7,872 nt of DNA from an uncultured Alphaproteobacteria bacterium (GCA_913064755.1 CAJYBQ010000134.1:1-7872); one strand, 5' to 3'. Numbered from the stretch's first letter, positions 1 to 6,725 are shown. Numbers and translations: made by a program. The notes: a model not told the origin generated them from the letters alone.

Positions 1-1250
1 CAGACCCCGACCATCCCGTCGTTGGTGGCATTGTCGGGTGCGATGGCTTCATCGTCACTGTCGAAGGTCTGAAGCGTCAGGACCGGGCCGAACACCTCGT
101 TCTGCACGAGCGCGTCGTCCTGGCCGACATCCGTGAGCATGGTCGGGCTGTAATACTGCGCGCCGAAAGGATGCGGCCTGCCGCCCCAGAGGACGCGGGC
201 ACCGCCAGCGACGGCACGGTCGACGAAGCCACCGACCCTTTCCATCTGCCGGGGATGGATGATCGGCCCGACCTCGGTTTCCGGCTCCCGCGGGTCGCCG
301 ACGCGAAGTCGTTCCGCGTAGCCGCGCATCGCGGCGATGAACCGATCGGCGATGCGCGCATGCACCAGGAACCGTGTCCCGGCCAGGCAGACCTGGCCGG
401 CATTGCGGTACATCAGGGCACCGGTTGCGGCTGCCTTGTCGATATCGGCGTCTTCCAGCACGATGAACGGCGACTTGCCGCCGAGTTCGAGGCTGACAGG
501 CACCAGGTTGGCCCCGGCCGCCTGGGCGATCTTCTGCGCCGTCGGAACGGAACCGGTGAAGGAAATCCGCGCCAGCCGGGGGTCGGATACCAGCCGGTTG
601 CCGGTGGTGGCACCGTACCCCTGCACGATGTTCAGCACGCCTGCAGGCAGGCCCGCCGCGTCGGCACAATCGGCAAGCAGCGACATGGTCAGCGGTGCCC
701 ACTCGGGCGGCTTGATGATCACCGTGTTGCCTGCCGCCAGCGCCGGGCCCAGTTTCCAGGTGCCGAGCATCAGCGGCGCGTTCCAGGGCGTGATGATCGC
801 GGTGACGCCGGCCGGATCGTGGCGAACGAGATGATGCGCCTGTTCGGTATCGATCGGGCGGTCCTGGAGGGTCAGCGCATGCTCGGCGAAATAGGTGATG
901 TTGAGCATGGAACGGGGGACGACCCCGTGGCTCATCCGCGAAAGAAGGACTCCCGCGTCATTGCTCTCCAGCTGGCAGAACGCATCGGCGCGCTTGCCGA
1001 TCTCCGCCGCGAACCGGTCGAGAACGACCTTCCGTTCCGTCGCGGCCATCCCGCTCCAGGATGGAAACGCCGCCTCGGCGGCGGTCACGGCCTGGTCGAC
1101 ATGCGCATCCAGGCCCTCCGCGACCTGGCCAAGCAACCGCTGGTCGATCGGGCTGTGCAGATCGAAGTACCGGGTCGAGGAAACCCGCTGGCCGTCTATG
1201 TAATGGTCGGGAGACACCGAAACGCCTGCGACCTCGATACGTTCGCTCAT
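1..1250 (-). CDS. HpaE-like NAD(P)-dependent aldehyde dehydrogenase, C-terminus cut off by window edge
   Basis: Cytoplasmic aldehyde dehydrogenase that oxidises an aldehyde to a carboxylate with NAD(P)+. Next to an HpaH-type hydratase, the likely substrate is 5-carboxymethyl-2-hydroxymuconate semialdehyde or a similar meta-cleavage semialdehyde. I translated the minus strand from the ATG at 1250 and read 416 codons without a stop. It shows the family marks in order: PWN (155-157), cofactor-site Lys180, FTGS (231-234), general-base Glu255 in LELGGKSP, catalytic Cys288 in GQVCLAG, and NEVFGPV (384-390). HpaE-type enzymes are about 485-490 residues, so about 70 C-terminal residues lie outside the window. 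The segment VLNIVQGYGATTG resembles HpaE of enteric bacteria. The start is supported by AAAGG about 7 bases upstream, 31 bases after the upstream gene's stop. A hydroxymuconic-semialdehyde (XylG/DmpC-type) or betaine-aldehyde dehydrogenase is the alternative. The family is certain and the substrate is inferred. Confidence 0.9.
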   Translation of the reverse strand, partial: MSERIEVAGVSVSPDHYIDGQRVSSTRYFDLHSPIDQRLLGQVAEGLDAHVDQAVTAAEAAFPSWSGMAATERKVVLDRFAAEIGKRADAFCQLESNDAGVLLSRMSHGVVPRSMLNITYFAEHALTLQDRPIDTEQAHHLVRHDPAGVTAIITPWNAPLMLGTWKLGPALAAGNTVIIKPPEWAPLTMSLLADCADAAGLPAGVLNIVQGYGATTGNRLVSDPRLARISFTGSVPTAQKIAQAAGANLVPVSLELGGKSPFIVLEDADIDKAAATGALMYRNAGQVCLAGTRFLVHARIADRFIAAMRGYAERLRVGDPREPETEVGPIIHPRQMERVGGFVDRAVAGGARVLWGGRPHPFGAQYYSPTMLTDVGQDDALVQNEVFGPVLTLQTFDSDDEAIAPDNATNDGMVGV

Positions 1251-1281
1251 GAAACTGCCTTTCGCGGGATTGGTTCGCTTG

Positions 1282-2241
1282 TCATTTCTGCTTCTGCCGC
1301 TCGATCACCAGGCGTTCCTCGGCCCCCGCCGCCAGGCCGTCAAGCTGGCGCCGGAAGCCCTCGGTACCGCCCAGCGGGTGCGGCTCACCTGCCTTTCGGG
1401 TCCCCAGGCCGGCAGCGGCCTCCGGCAGGCCCGCGGAAAAACCGTGCGTCGTCAGGTGCAGTTCGACGGGACGCTCCGCCGTTTCGGTCAGTGACCTGAT
1501 CCGTTCGATGCTGGCGATGAAGGCCTCTACCTGCTCAGGCCCCCGGATCGCGTTAAGGCCCAGACCACCCACGGTGAATGCCCTGTAGGTCCTGTCGCCG
1601 TCCTGCACGTCATAGGCATAGGACGCCGTGCCCATCGTGTGCCCGGGGGTTTCGAAGGCCTGGATGGCAACATCGCCGCCCATCACCGTCTGGCCATCAG
1701 ACAGCACCAGGTCCGGTTCGATCATGGGCCAGGGGAACGGCCGTTTCGCCGCCGAGTCTTCCGCCGCTTCCGCCCAGCCACCGGCGGTCATGGCGAAGCG
1801 GGTGCCCGGCGCAAGTTCGGCCTTCAGCTGCGCCAGTCCGCCCGCATGATCGAAATGGCCGTGGCTGACGACCACCAGCCTGATGTCCTGCGGATCCAGC
1901 CCGAGCGCGCGGATGTTCTCCAGCATGCGGGTGGTATAGGGACCATAGAGCGTGTCGATCAGGACATGTCCGTTCGGCGAGGGGATCAGCCAGGCCGAAA
2001 CCCAGCAGATGCCGACGTAATGGACATTGTCGAAGGCCTGGTAGGGCGCGATGTTCTGCGCCGCCGGATTGCCGAGGAACTGCCGCAGGTCCTGGGGCAT
2101 CCTGCCGGTCTTCCCGAACTCGACGAAGCGCCCCAGGATAGGGGCGGAAGCGCAGGTGTCGGTCAGTGCCGGGGCCTCTGCTAGGGCGGGAGACGACAGG
2201 ACGCCGAGAACGGCGGCGACTTGAAGCATTCTGCGAAACAT
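1282..2241 (-). CDS. Exported metallo-beta-lactamase-fold hydrolase (subclass B3-like)
   Basis: A 319-residue metallo-hydrolase with an apparent signal peptide: MFRR, then a hydrophobic stretch (about 6-17), then SPALA with likely cleavage after Ala21, so it probably acts in the periplasm. The metal-binding motif HGHFDH is at 127-132, the second-site GHTMGT starts with Gly200-His201, and a late His is in LTTH (266). This pattern is that of di-zinc MBL-fold enzymes, closest in style to subclass B3-like proteins, a group that includes many non-lactamases. I chose the ATG at 2241 because it gives the signal peptide and has AAGAGG about 8 bases upstream; the same frame stays open to an ATG at 2424, but that extension lies inside the hydratase gene in another frame and is Arg/Pro-rich. 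It starts 16 bases after the hydratase stop, so it is co-transcribed. The substrate is unknown; an ester or lactone linked to the aromatic substrate is possible. Nothing here supports calling it a resistance gene. Confidence 0.88.
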   Translation of the reverse strand: MFRRMLQVAAVLGVLSSPALAEAPALTDTCASAPILGRFVEFGKTGRMPQDLRQFLGNPAAQNIAPYQAFDNVHYVGICWVSAWLIPSPNGHVLIDTLYGPYTTRMLENIRALGLDPQDIRLVVVSHGHFDHAGGLAQLKAELAPGTRFAMTAGGWAEAAEDSAAKRPFPWPMIEPDLVLSDGQTVMGGDVAIQAFETPGHTMGTASYAYDVQDGDRTYRAFTVGGLGLNAIRGPEQVEAFIASIERIRSLTETAERPVELHLTTHGFSAGLPEAAAGLGTRKAGEPHPLGGTEGFRRQLDGLAAGAEERLVIERQKQK

Positions 2242-2257
2242 CGTGCGAACCTCTTCG

Positions 2258-3058
2258 TCAGGTGAAATGGGCGGAGATCGAGCCCAGCGGCCCGTAATCC
2301 GCGTGAAAGCTGTCGCCCGCGGCACAGGGCACGGGCCGGGTGAAGGATCCGCCGAGCACGATCTCCCCGGCATCCAGTCCCTCGCCATGCGGTGCCAGCT
2401 TGTTGGCGAGCCATGCGACGCCATTGCCCGGATGGTTCAGCACGGCGGCACCAAGGCCCGATTCCTCGATGATGCCGTTCCTGAACAACAGCGCCCCGGC
2501 CCAGCGCCAGTCCACGGCGTCGGGCCGCATCGGACGCCCGCCCAGAATGATGCCGCCATTGGCGGCATTGTCGGCAATGGTATCGACGACCTTGCGCGGC
2601 ACACCGGTTTCGCGGTCGAACTGTTCGATCCGCGCGTCGATCAGTTCCAGCGCCGGGACGACATAGTCCGTGGCGTTCAGCACCTGCACCAGGGAGACAT
2701 CCGGCCCCCGCAGTGGCCTGGCGAGGATGAAGGCAAGTTCGACCTCCAGCCGCGGCACCAGGTATTGCGCCGCCGAGATCCGCGCACCGTCCGGGATCAG
2801 CATGTAGTCCAGCAAGGTGCCGTAATCCGGTTCCTCGATCCCGGATGCCAGTTGCATGGCGCGGGATGTCAGGCCGATCTTGTGGCCGATGGTCCTGTGA
2901 CCGGCAGCATGTTTCAGGCCGATCCATTCACGCTGGATGGCATAGCTGTCGGCAATCTGCAGATCGGGAAACCGTTTCGAGAACTGCTCGACCGGCTTTC
3001 TGCCCTGTTCCGCCTGCTCCAGTTCACGTGCCAGTGCCTGGTACTGCGCGATGTCCAT
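2258..3058 (-). CDS. hpaH: 2-oxo-hept-3-ene-1,7-dioate hydratase (HpaH/HpcG type)
   Basis: Adds water to 2-oxo-hept-3-ene-1,7-dioate in the homoprotocatechuate (3,4-dihydroxyphenylacetate) meta-cleavage pathway, before the aldolase step; Mg2+-dependent and cytoplasmic. The 266-residue product has nearly the same length as E. coli HpaH (267) and shares many recalled segments: GHKIGLTS, LEVELAF, NATDYV, ALELIDAR, GGSFTRPVP and a C-terminal YGPLGSIS. Expected metal ligands are Glu105, Glu107 and Glu138, and the active-site Lys is Lys60, one position or less from the E. coli numbering. The close relative 2-oxopent-4-enoate hydratase (MhpD/XylJ/DmpE) cannot be fully excluded, but the whole-length resemblance favours HpaH. 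The start is the ATG at 3058, with GAGGG just upstream. It is the first gene of a leftward operon with the MBL hydrolase and aldehyde dehydrogenase, and it is divergent from a LysR gene that probably controls it. Confidence 0.88.
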   Translation of the reverse strand: MDIAQYQALARELEQAEQGRKPVEQFSKRFPDLQIADSYAIQREWIGLKHAAGHRTIGHKIGLTSRAMQLASGIEEPDYGTLLDYMLIPDGARISAAQYLVPRLEVELAFILARPLRGPDVSLVQVLNATDYVVPALELIDARIEQFDRETGVPRKVVDTIADNAANGGIILGGRPMRPDAVDWRWAGALLFRNGIIEESGLGAAVLNHPGNGVAWLANKLAPHGEGLDAGEIVLGGSFTRPVPCAAGDSFHADYGPLGSISAHFT

Positions 3059-3108
3059 GGTGCCCTCGCCCCCCCTGCGTCCGTGCCCCCTGACCGGTCG
3101 ACACGGGC

Positions 3109-3137
3109 AATATCCAGCAGTCCATCCATTTCAACAA
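3109..3137 (-). promoter_or_regulatory. Predicted promoter of the hpaH operon
   Basis: On the minus strand, TTGTTG (3137-3132) and GATATT (3114-3109) are separated by 17 bases and resemble sigma-70 -35 and -10 boxes. The -35 box lies inside the left arm of the inverted repeat at 3133-3160, so a bound regulator would contact it. The match to consensus is moderate and no start site is known; this is a prediction from sequence and context. Confidence 0.35.
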
Positions 3138-3160
3138 TCGATGAATTCTTGCCGATTGTT
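3133..3160. promoter_or_regulatory. Perfect inverted repeat, likely LysR operator
   Basis: AACAATCG (3133-3140) and CGATTGTT (3153-3160) form a perfect 8-bp inverted repeat with a 12-base spacer, in the AT-rich part of the gap between hpaH and lysR. LysR-type regulators typically bind dyads in such divergent gaps. The exact symmetry gives an even spacing, so it is not a textbook T-N11-A box. Its arms touch the predicted -35 boxes of both genes. The repeat is seen directly; its role as operator is inferred. Confidence 0.6.
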
Positions 3161-3177
3161 TAGTATTACTGGATAAT
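3149..3177 (+). promoter_or_regulatory. Predicted lysR promoter, very close to the start codon
   Basis: TTGCCG (3149-3154) and GATAAT (3172-3177) are spaced by 17 bases; the -10 box matches TATAAT at five of six positions. Only six bases separate the -10 box from the lysR ATG at 3184, so transcription would begin at or next to the A of the ATG. No ribosome binding site is visible there, which agrees with a leaderless message. The -35 box overlaps the right arm of the inverted repeat, which suggests autoregulation. Confidence 0.45.
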
Positions 3178-3180
3178 AGT
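3162..3180. repeat. Imperfect palindrome over the lysR -10 region
   Basis: AGTATTA (3162-3168) and TAATAGT (3174-3180) pair at six of seven positions around a 5-base spacer. The element covers the predicted lysR -10 box and could be a second regulator contact (LysR activation half-site) or chance symmetry in an AT-rich stretch. Confidence 0.35.
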
Positions 3181-3183
3181 GAC

Positions 3184-4113
3184 ATGCCCCTCACCCGTGT
3201 CACCGTCCGCCAGCTGGAAGCCTTCGTTGCCGTCGCGCGCCTGCGCAGCTTTGCGGCGGCGAGCAAGGAACTGGGCCTGAGTGCCTCCGCCGTCAGCCAG
3301 CTGGTATCGGAACTGGAGGACACGCTGGGGTTTCGCCTGTTCGACCGGACCACCCGGCGGGTGGCGCTGTCCAGCGCCGGGCGCGACCTGCGCGGGCAGG
3401 CCCAGGCGACGATGCGCAACATCGGCCTGGTGGAATCCTTTGCCGAGGACATCCGCAACCGGGCCGCCGGCGTTGTCCGCATCGGCGCGCCCCTCGTGCT
3501 CGCCAGCACCCTGCTGCCCGCGGCGGTCCGCGTGTTTCGGGCACAAAATCCGAAGGTGATCATCTACATCCGCGACGTGCCGGTCGAACAGATGGTCGAC
3601 AGGATAGCCGACGGCGACCTGGACCTCGCCCTGGGGCCGGACCGCCCCCCGGACGCGGCCGTGGCGAACGAGGCCGTGTTCGAAAGCCCCTGGGTCCTGT
3701 GGTGCGCTGCGGATCATCCGCTTGCATCGAAGCCGGTGCTGCAATGGTCCGACCTCCAGAACGTCGAACTGGTGGCGGCGGGCCGCGACCATGAAGTCAG
3801 CGTCGCGCAGATGCGGACCAGCGACAGGCTTTCCAATCCCGTCATGCCGACCGATGTCGTGGCCAACATCTCGACCGCCCTGGGGATCGCGGCGGAAGGA
3901 CTGGCGGCGACGCTCAGCCCCGCCTATGTCGGTGTTGCGGCCCGTCCGCGCGGCCTGGTGATGAAGCGCATACGGGGTCCGGAAGTCATCCGCGAAGTCC
4001 GCCTCTATCGCCCCGAACTCCGCTCCATCCCCCCGGCCGCCGAAGCCTTCGGCACCTTTCTCGTCGACTGGGCCAGGCAATGGAACGCCGGTCTGCCCCT
4101 GACGGAAGGCTGA
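3184..4113 (+). CDS. LysR-type transcriptional regulator
   Basis: A 309-residue LysR-family DNA-binding regulator, the normal length for the family. The N-terminal winged helix-turn-helix spans about residues 6-63, with the classic pattern RQLEAFVAVA, SFAAASKELGLSASAVSQ and LFDRTTRRVALSSAG. A linker helix (about 64-92) and a periplasmic-binding-protein-like effector domain (about 95-298) follow. It is divergent from the hpaH operon across 125 bases that hold a perfect inverted repeat, so it most likely responds to an aromatic compound or pathway intermediate and controls that operon and itself. Enteric hpa clusters instead use HpaR (MarR family) and HpaA (AraC family), so the wiring here differs. 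The start at 3184 is the only ATG fitting the domain; there is no clear Shine-Dalgarno upstream. The effector is unknown. Confidence 0.93.
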   Translation: MPLTRVTVRQLEAFVAVARLRSFAAASKELGLSASAVSQLVSELEDTLGFRLFDRTTRRVALSSAGRDLRGQAQATMRNIGLVESFAEDIRNRAAGVVRIGAPLVLASTLLPAAVRVFRAQNPKVIIYIRDVPVEQMVDRIADGDLDLALGPDRPPDAAVANEAVFESPWVLWCAADHPLASKPVLQWSDLQNVELVAAGRDHEVSVAQMRTSDRLSNPVMPTDVVANISTALGIAAEGLAATLSPAYVGVAARPRGLVMKRIRGPEVIREVRLYRPELRSIPPAAEAFGTFLVDWARQWNAGLPLTEG

Positions 4114-4115
4114 GC

Positions 4116-4135
4116 CCCGCCTGGCCCGGCGGGTT
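4116..4135 (+). terminator. Short GC-rich hairpin just after lysR, weak terminator candidate
   Basis: CCCGCC (4116-4121) and GGCGGG (4128-4133) form a 6-bp stem with a 6-base loop, two bases after the lysR stop. Only two T residues follow, so intrinsic termination would be weak. Part of the non-coding stretch between lysR and the BLUF gene. Confidence 0.3.
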
Positions 4136-4170
4136 GCCGCAGGAAGGTGGTCGCGCACACGAGTCCCGAT

Positions 4171-4209
4171 CCGGCAGCGCAACCGGGGCTTGCCAATTCC
4201 CCCTGCCGG
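4171..4209. repeat. Inverted repeat upstream of the BLUF gene
   Basis: CCGGCAG (4171-4177) and CTGCCGG (4203-4209) are perfect 7-bp inverted arms, 25 bases apart. GATC flanks both outer sides (4168-4171 and 4211-4214), with two extra G residues on the right. TTGCCA (4190-4195) and GATCAT (4211-4216) near it could be a weak promoter with a short 15-base spacer. It may be an operator or an mRNA hairpin for the BLUF gene, or chance in GC-rich DNA. Confidence 0.3.
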
Positions 4210-4272
4210 GGATCATGCTCCCCCGAGACGCGCCGCGGTGATCGCTGCAGGCGCGGTTCGCGCGCTCCATCG

Positions 4273-4755
4273 ATGCGCACATCCACCAGGCAGAACGTCG
4301 TGGAGGCATATCCCATCCCGGTTTCACAGCTCATGTACCTGTCCAGCGCGACCGAGCCGTTCAGCGATGCCATGCTGGATGACCTGCTGGGCATTGCCCG
4401 GACGAACAACGCGGAAGTGGGTGTGACCGGCCTGCTTCTCTACCTCGACGGATCGTTCCTGCAGGTTCTCGAGGGACCGGCCCCGGCCGTTGCCGGTATC
4501 TTCGCGGCGATCATGCGGGACCCCCGGCACAGGAGCATGCTGGAGGTCTTCAACCAGGATATCGCGGAGCGGTCGTTTCCAGACTGGTCGATGGGCTTCG
4601 TGCGCAGCGACGTGACCCCCGCCGACGGCAACCAGGCGTTCCTGCAACTGAGGCAGGACGTGCTGGGGGATGCCGGCTACATCAAGGGCCCGGATATCCT
4701 GCCGCGCATCATATCGACGTTCGTGCACCGGCTGCCGGCAATCCCGGACCGGTAA
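4273..4755 (+). CDS. Short BLUF-domain blue-light (FAD) sensor protein
   Basis: A 160-residue protein made mostly of one BLUF domain, which binds FAD and senses blue light by rearranging hydrogen bonds around the flavin. Counting from the ATG at 4273, the key residues are Tyr22, Asn46, Gln64, Trp105 and Met107. Their spacing (+24, +42, +83, +85 from Tyr) equals that of AppA Tyr21, Asn45, Gln63, Trp104 and Met106, so photochemistry should be intact. Family motifs VTGLLLY, FLQVLEGP, DPRH and WSMGF are present. About 50 residues follow the core and probably form the capping helices; no EAL, GGDEF or cyclase domain is seen, so output must be through a partner protein. The start is uncertain: ATG 4273 lacks a ribosome binding site, while GTG 4300 has AGG 9 bases upstream and gives a 151-residue protein; the frame is open back to GTG 4147, but that part is not domain-like. 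It lies downstream of lysR on the same strand after a long gap and is probably transcribed alone. Confidence 0.9.
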   Translation: MRTSTRQNVVEAYPIPVSQLMYLSSATEPFSDAMLDDLLGIARTNNAEVGVTGLLLYLDGSFLQVLEGPAPAVAGIFAAIMRDPRHRSMLEVFNQDIAERSFPDWSMGFVRSDVTPADGNQAFLQLRQDVLGDAGYIKGPDILPRIISTFVHRLPAIPDR

Positions 4756-4816
4756 CGCGATCCCTCGTCCCCCGGCCCCGTAACGACCGAACCCTCGGAA
4801 CGATCGTCCGGCCGAC

Positions 4817-5761
4817 CTACGGGAACGTGATGACCCAGCGCCCCCGGCTGCCGCCGGCTTCCAGTGCAGCATGCGCCTTGCCTGCATCCTCCGGGGCAAC
4901 GGTGCCCGCGACACGCAGGGTCAGCTTGCCCGCTTCGGCCAGTTCCCGCAGCCGGTCGAGCTTCTCGTACTCGCCGTCATAGGTCCGCACCCAGGTCTGC
5001 GTGAAGCGGATGCCCCGCACCGCGTCGCCCGGTTCGAAACCGCGGATGGCGGTGAACACGCCCCCGTCACGGATCGCCGGGATGGCGGCCGCGTTCAGCA
5101 GCGCGCCGTCGGCCAGCCCGTCGACACCATCGGGGAAATGCCGGCGCACCTGGCCCGCAAGATCGTCGCTGCGCGGGATGATGATGTCCACGCCCAGCGC
5201 CTGCAGCAAGGCCTTGTCCTTCGCCGCGGCGTCGGCAATCACCGTCAGCCCCTCGGTCTTCGCCAGCTGGATGACATAGCCGCCATAGGCACCGGGTCCG
5301 CCGGTCACCGCCAGCACCTGGCCGGGTTCGAGGCCCATCAGGTCGAGCGACAGGCGCGCGGTCAGCCCGTTCATCGGCAGGGTACAGGCTTCCACGTGGC
5401 TGGTGCCCTTCGGCGCGGCAACCACCGCCCGCTGGTCGAGCACGATCTGCTCCCGATAGGCACCATGCGTGCCGTCCGGGCAGACCATCGCCATCACCCG
5501 GTCGCCGACCCGGACCCCCGTGGTCACGCCTGCACCGACCTCGTCGACGATACCGGCAACGTCCATCCCCGGCACGTAGGGCGGCGGGTCCTTCTGCTGC
5601 ATCTTCGCGCGGGAACCGTTGCGGGCCATCGTGTCGGTGGGATTCACCGCCGCGGCGTGCACCCGCAGGCGCACCTGGCCGGGGCCGGCATGCACCTCCG
5701 GCACATCGACCACCTGCAACACTTCCGGTCCGCCGTGAACCATCAATCCGACTGCGCGCAT
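4817..5761 (-). CDS. Zinc-free MDR-family NADP-dependent quinone/alkenal oxidoreductase
   Basis: A 314-residue medium-chain dehydrogenase/reductase. Residues about 28-115 form the GroES-like substrate domain (AAAVNPTD, PGMDVAGIVDEVG, GDRV) and about 129-260 the Rossmann domain, with the nucleotide loop VTGGPGAYGG (152-161). The catalytic-zinc Cys/His ligands and the four-Cys structural zinc lobe of alcohol dehydrogenases are absent, which points to the quinone oxidoreductase branch that reduces quinones or alkenals with NADPH in the cytoplasm. The C-terminus, LEAGGSRGRWVITFP, is typical. The start ATG 5761 has AGGGGC and AGGA just upstream. It is the last of several leftward genes, 96 bases after the FNT gene, and faces the BLUF gene tail-to-tail across 61 bases. 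The exact substrate cannot be told. Confidence 0.88.
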   Translation of the reverse strand: MRAVGLMVHGGPEVLQVVDVPEVHAGPGQVRLRVHAAAVNPTDTMARNGSRAKMQQKDPPPYVPGMDVAGIVDEVGAGVTTGVRVGDRVMAMVCPDGTHGAYREQIVLDQRAVVAAPKGTSHVEACTLPMNGLTARLSLDLMGLEPGQVLAVTGGPGAYGGYVIQLAKTEGLTVIADAAAKDKALLQALGVDIIIPRSDDLAGQVRRHFPDGVDGLADGALLNAAAIPAIRDGGVFTAIRGFEPGDAVRGIRFTQTWVRTYDGEYEKLDRLRELAEAGKLTLRVAGTVAPEDAGKAHAALEAGGSRGRWVITFP

Positions 5762-5857
5762 TTCCTGCCCCTGTCCGTTGTCATCCGTTCCCCGTGCCGC
5801 AGGATAGGCAGGCCGACAGCACTCCGCCAGCGCTTCCCCTGCAACGGTCGCCGCCGT

Positions 5858-6649
5858 TCAGCGCCCGGCCTGGCCCGGATAGGCAAGCCGGTAGGCCAGC
5901 GCCACCCCGCCCGCGCCGCCGACGACATTGCCCAGCGTCACCCACAACAGGTTGCCCGCGGCATCGCCCGCCGACACACCGGACCCTGCCCACCAGCCCT
6001 GCGGAAACAGGTACATGTTGGCGACGGAGTGTTCGAGGCCCAGCAGCACGAAGGCACTGATCGGCCAGAGGATGGCCAGGATCTTCCCCGCCACGGTCCG
6101 GGCCGCGAACGACAGCCAGATCGCCAGGCACACCAGCGCGTTGCACAGCGCCCCGCGCAGGAAGGCCTCATGCGGCAGCAGTTCCACCTTGGCCCGGGGA
6201 ATCCCCGCCGCCACCGCCCCCATGGCACCGTCCAGAACCCCGGACAGGCCGAAGGCGACCGCCAGCCCGGCCGCACCGACCAGGTTCCCGGCATAGACCA
6301 CGGCCCAGCTGCGCAGCAGCCGTCGCAAGGTGATCCTCCGGTCGACGGCCGCCATCACCATCAGCGCGTTGCCGGTGAACAGCTCCGCACCGCCAACGAT
6401 GACGAGGACGAGGCCCAGCGAGAACACCACGCCGCCGAGCAGCCTGTGGGGTCCGGACGCGGCATCCACGCCGGTCATCACCGCGGTATAGGCGGCACCT
6501 CCGAAGCCGATGAACGCGCCTGCCAGGACGGCGAGCACGAACATCTGCACCAGCGGCAACTGCGCCTTGCCGACCCCGACCTCCTCGACCAGCCGCGCGA
6601 TCCTCGCGGGCTTGTAGGCATCATTGTTGTTCTCTTCGGCCATGGGCAT
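5858..6649 (-). CDS. Formate/nitrite transporter (FNT) family membrane channel
   Basis: A 263-residue inner-membrane protein of the FocA/NirC family, which forms pentameric channels for formate, nitrite or similar small anions. About six hydrophobic segments are visible (roughly 33-55, 68-88, 112-134, 160-182, 188-205, 235-255). Pore residues match E. coli FocA by spacing: Phe76 and Leu80 (FocA 75, 79), Thr92 in AELFTGN (91), Asn170 (172) and central His207 in LEHSVANMY (209). Whether formate, nitrite or another anion is the substrate cannot be told; no pyruvate-formate lyase or nitrite reductase gene is in view. The start could be the ATG at 6649 or at 6643; neither has a clear ribosome binding site. 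It lies 76 bases after the transglutaminase-like gene and 96 bases before the oxidoreductase, on the same strand. Confidence 0.92.
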   Translation of the reverse strand: MPMAEENNNDAYKPARIARLVEEVGVGKAQLPLVQMFVLAVLAGAFIGFGGAAYTAVMTGVDAASGPHRLLGGVVFSLGLVLVIVGGAELFTGNALMVMAAVDRRITLRRLLRSWAVVYAGNLVGAAGLAVAFGLSGVLDGAMGAVAAGIPRAKVELLPHEAFLRGALCNALVCLAIWLSFAARTVAGKILAILWPISAFVLLGLEHSVANMYLFPQGWWAGSGVSAGDAAGNLLWVTLGNVVGGAGGVALAYRLAYPGQAGR

Positions 6650-6725
6650 GACGATATCGGAAAGCGCGGCAAGGGAAAGTCCCCGCGAACCGGCCCGTGC
6701 GGGTTGCGGGCTGCGGGGGGTGCGG

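Noticed and set aside
171..1499. Long plus-strand open frame opposite the aldehyde dehydrogenase
   Set aside because: The minus strand gives a full aldehyde dehydrogenase with all motifs; the plus frame has Arg/Gly-rich shadow composition and extends into the hydrolase gene.
1282..2241. Beta-lactam resistance gene
   Set aside because: Only the general fold motifs are seen; the gene sits in a catabolic operon, and B3-like sequences include many non-lactamases.
2239..2424. N-terminal extension of the MBL hydrolase to an ATG at 2424
   Set aside because: It would overlap the hydratase coding region by about 167 bases, is rich in Arg and Pro, and would bury the signal peptide that follows ATG 2241.
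3166..4182. Minus-strand open frame opposite lysR
   Set aside because: LysR is unmistakable on the plus strand; this frame has no recognisable domain and also covers the regulatory gap.
4756..4816. Bidirectional terminator between the BLUF and oxidoreductase genes
   Set aside because: Only a 4-bp stem (CCGA/TCGG) could be found, with no T-run; a terminator is expected between convergent genes but not visible.
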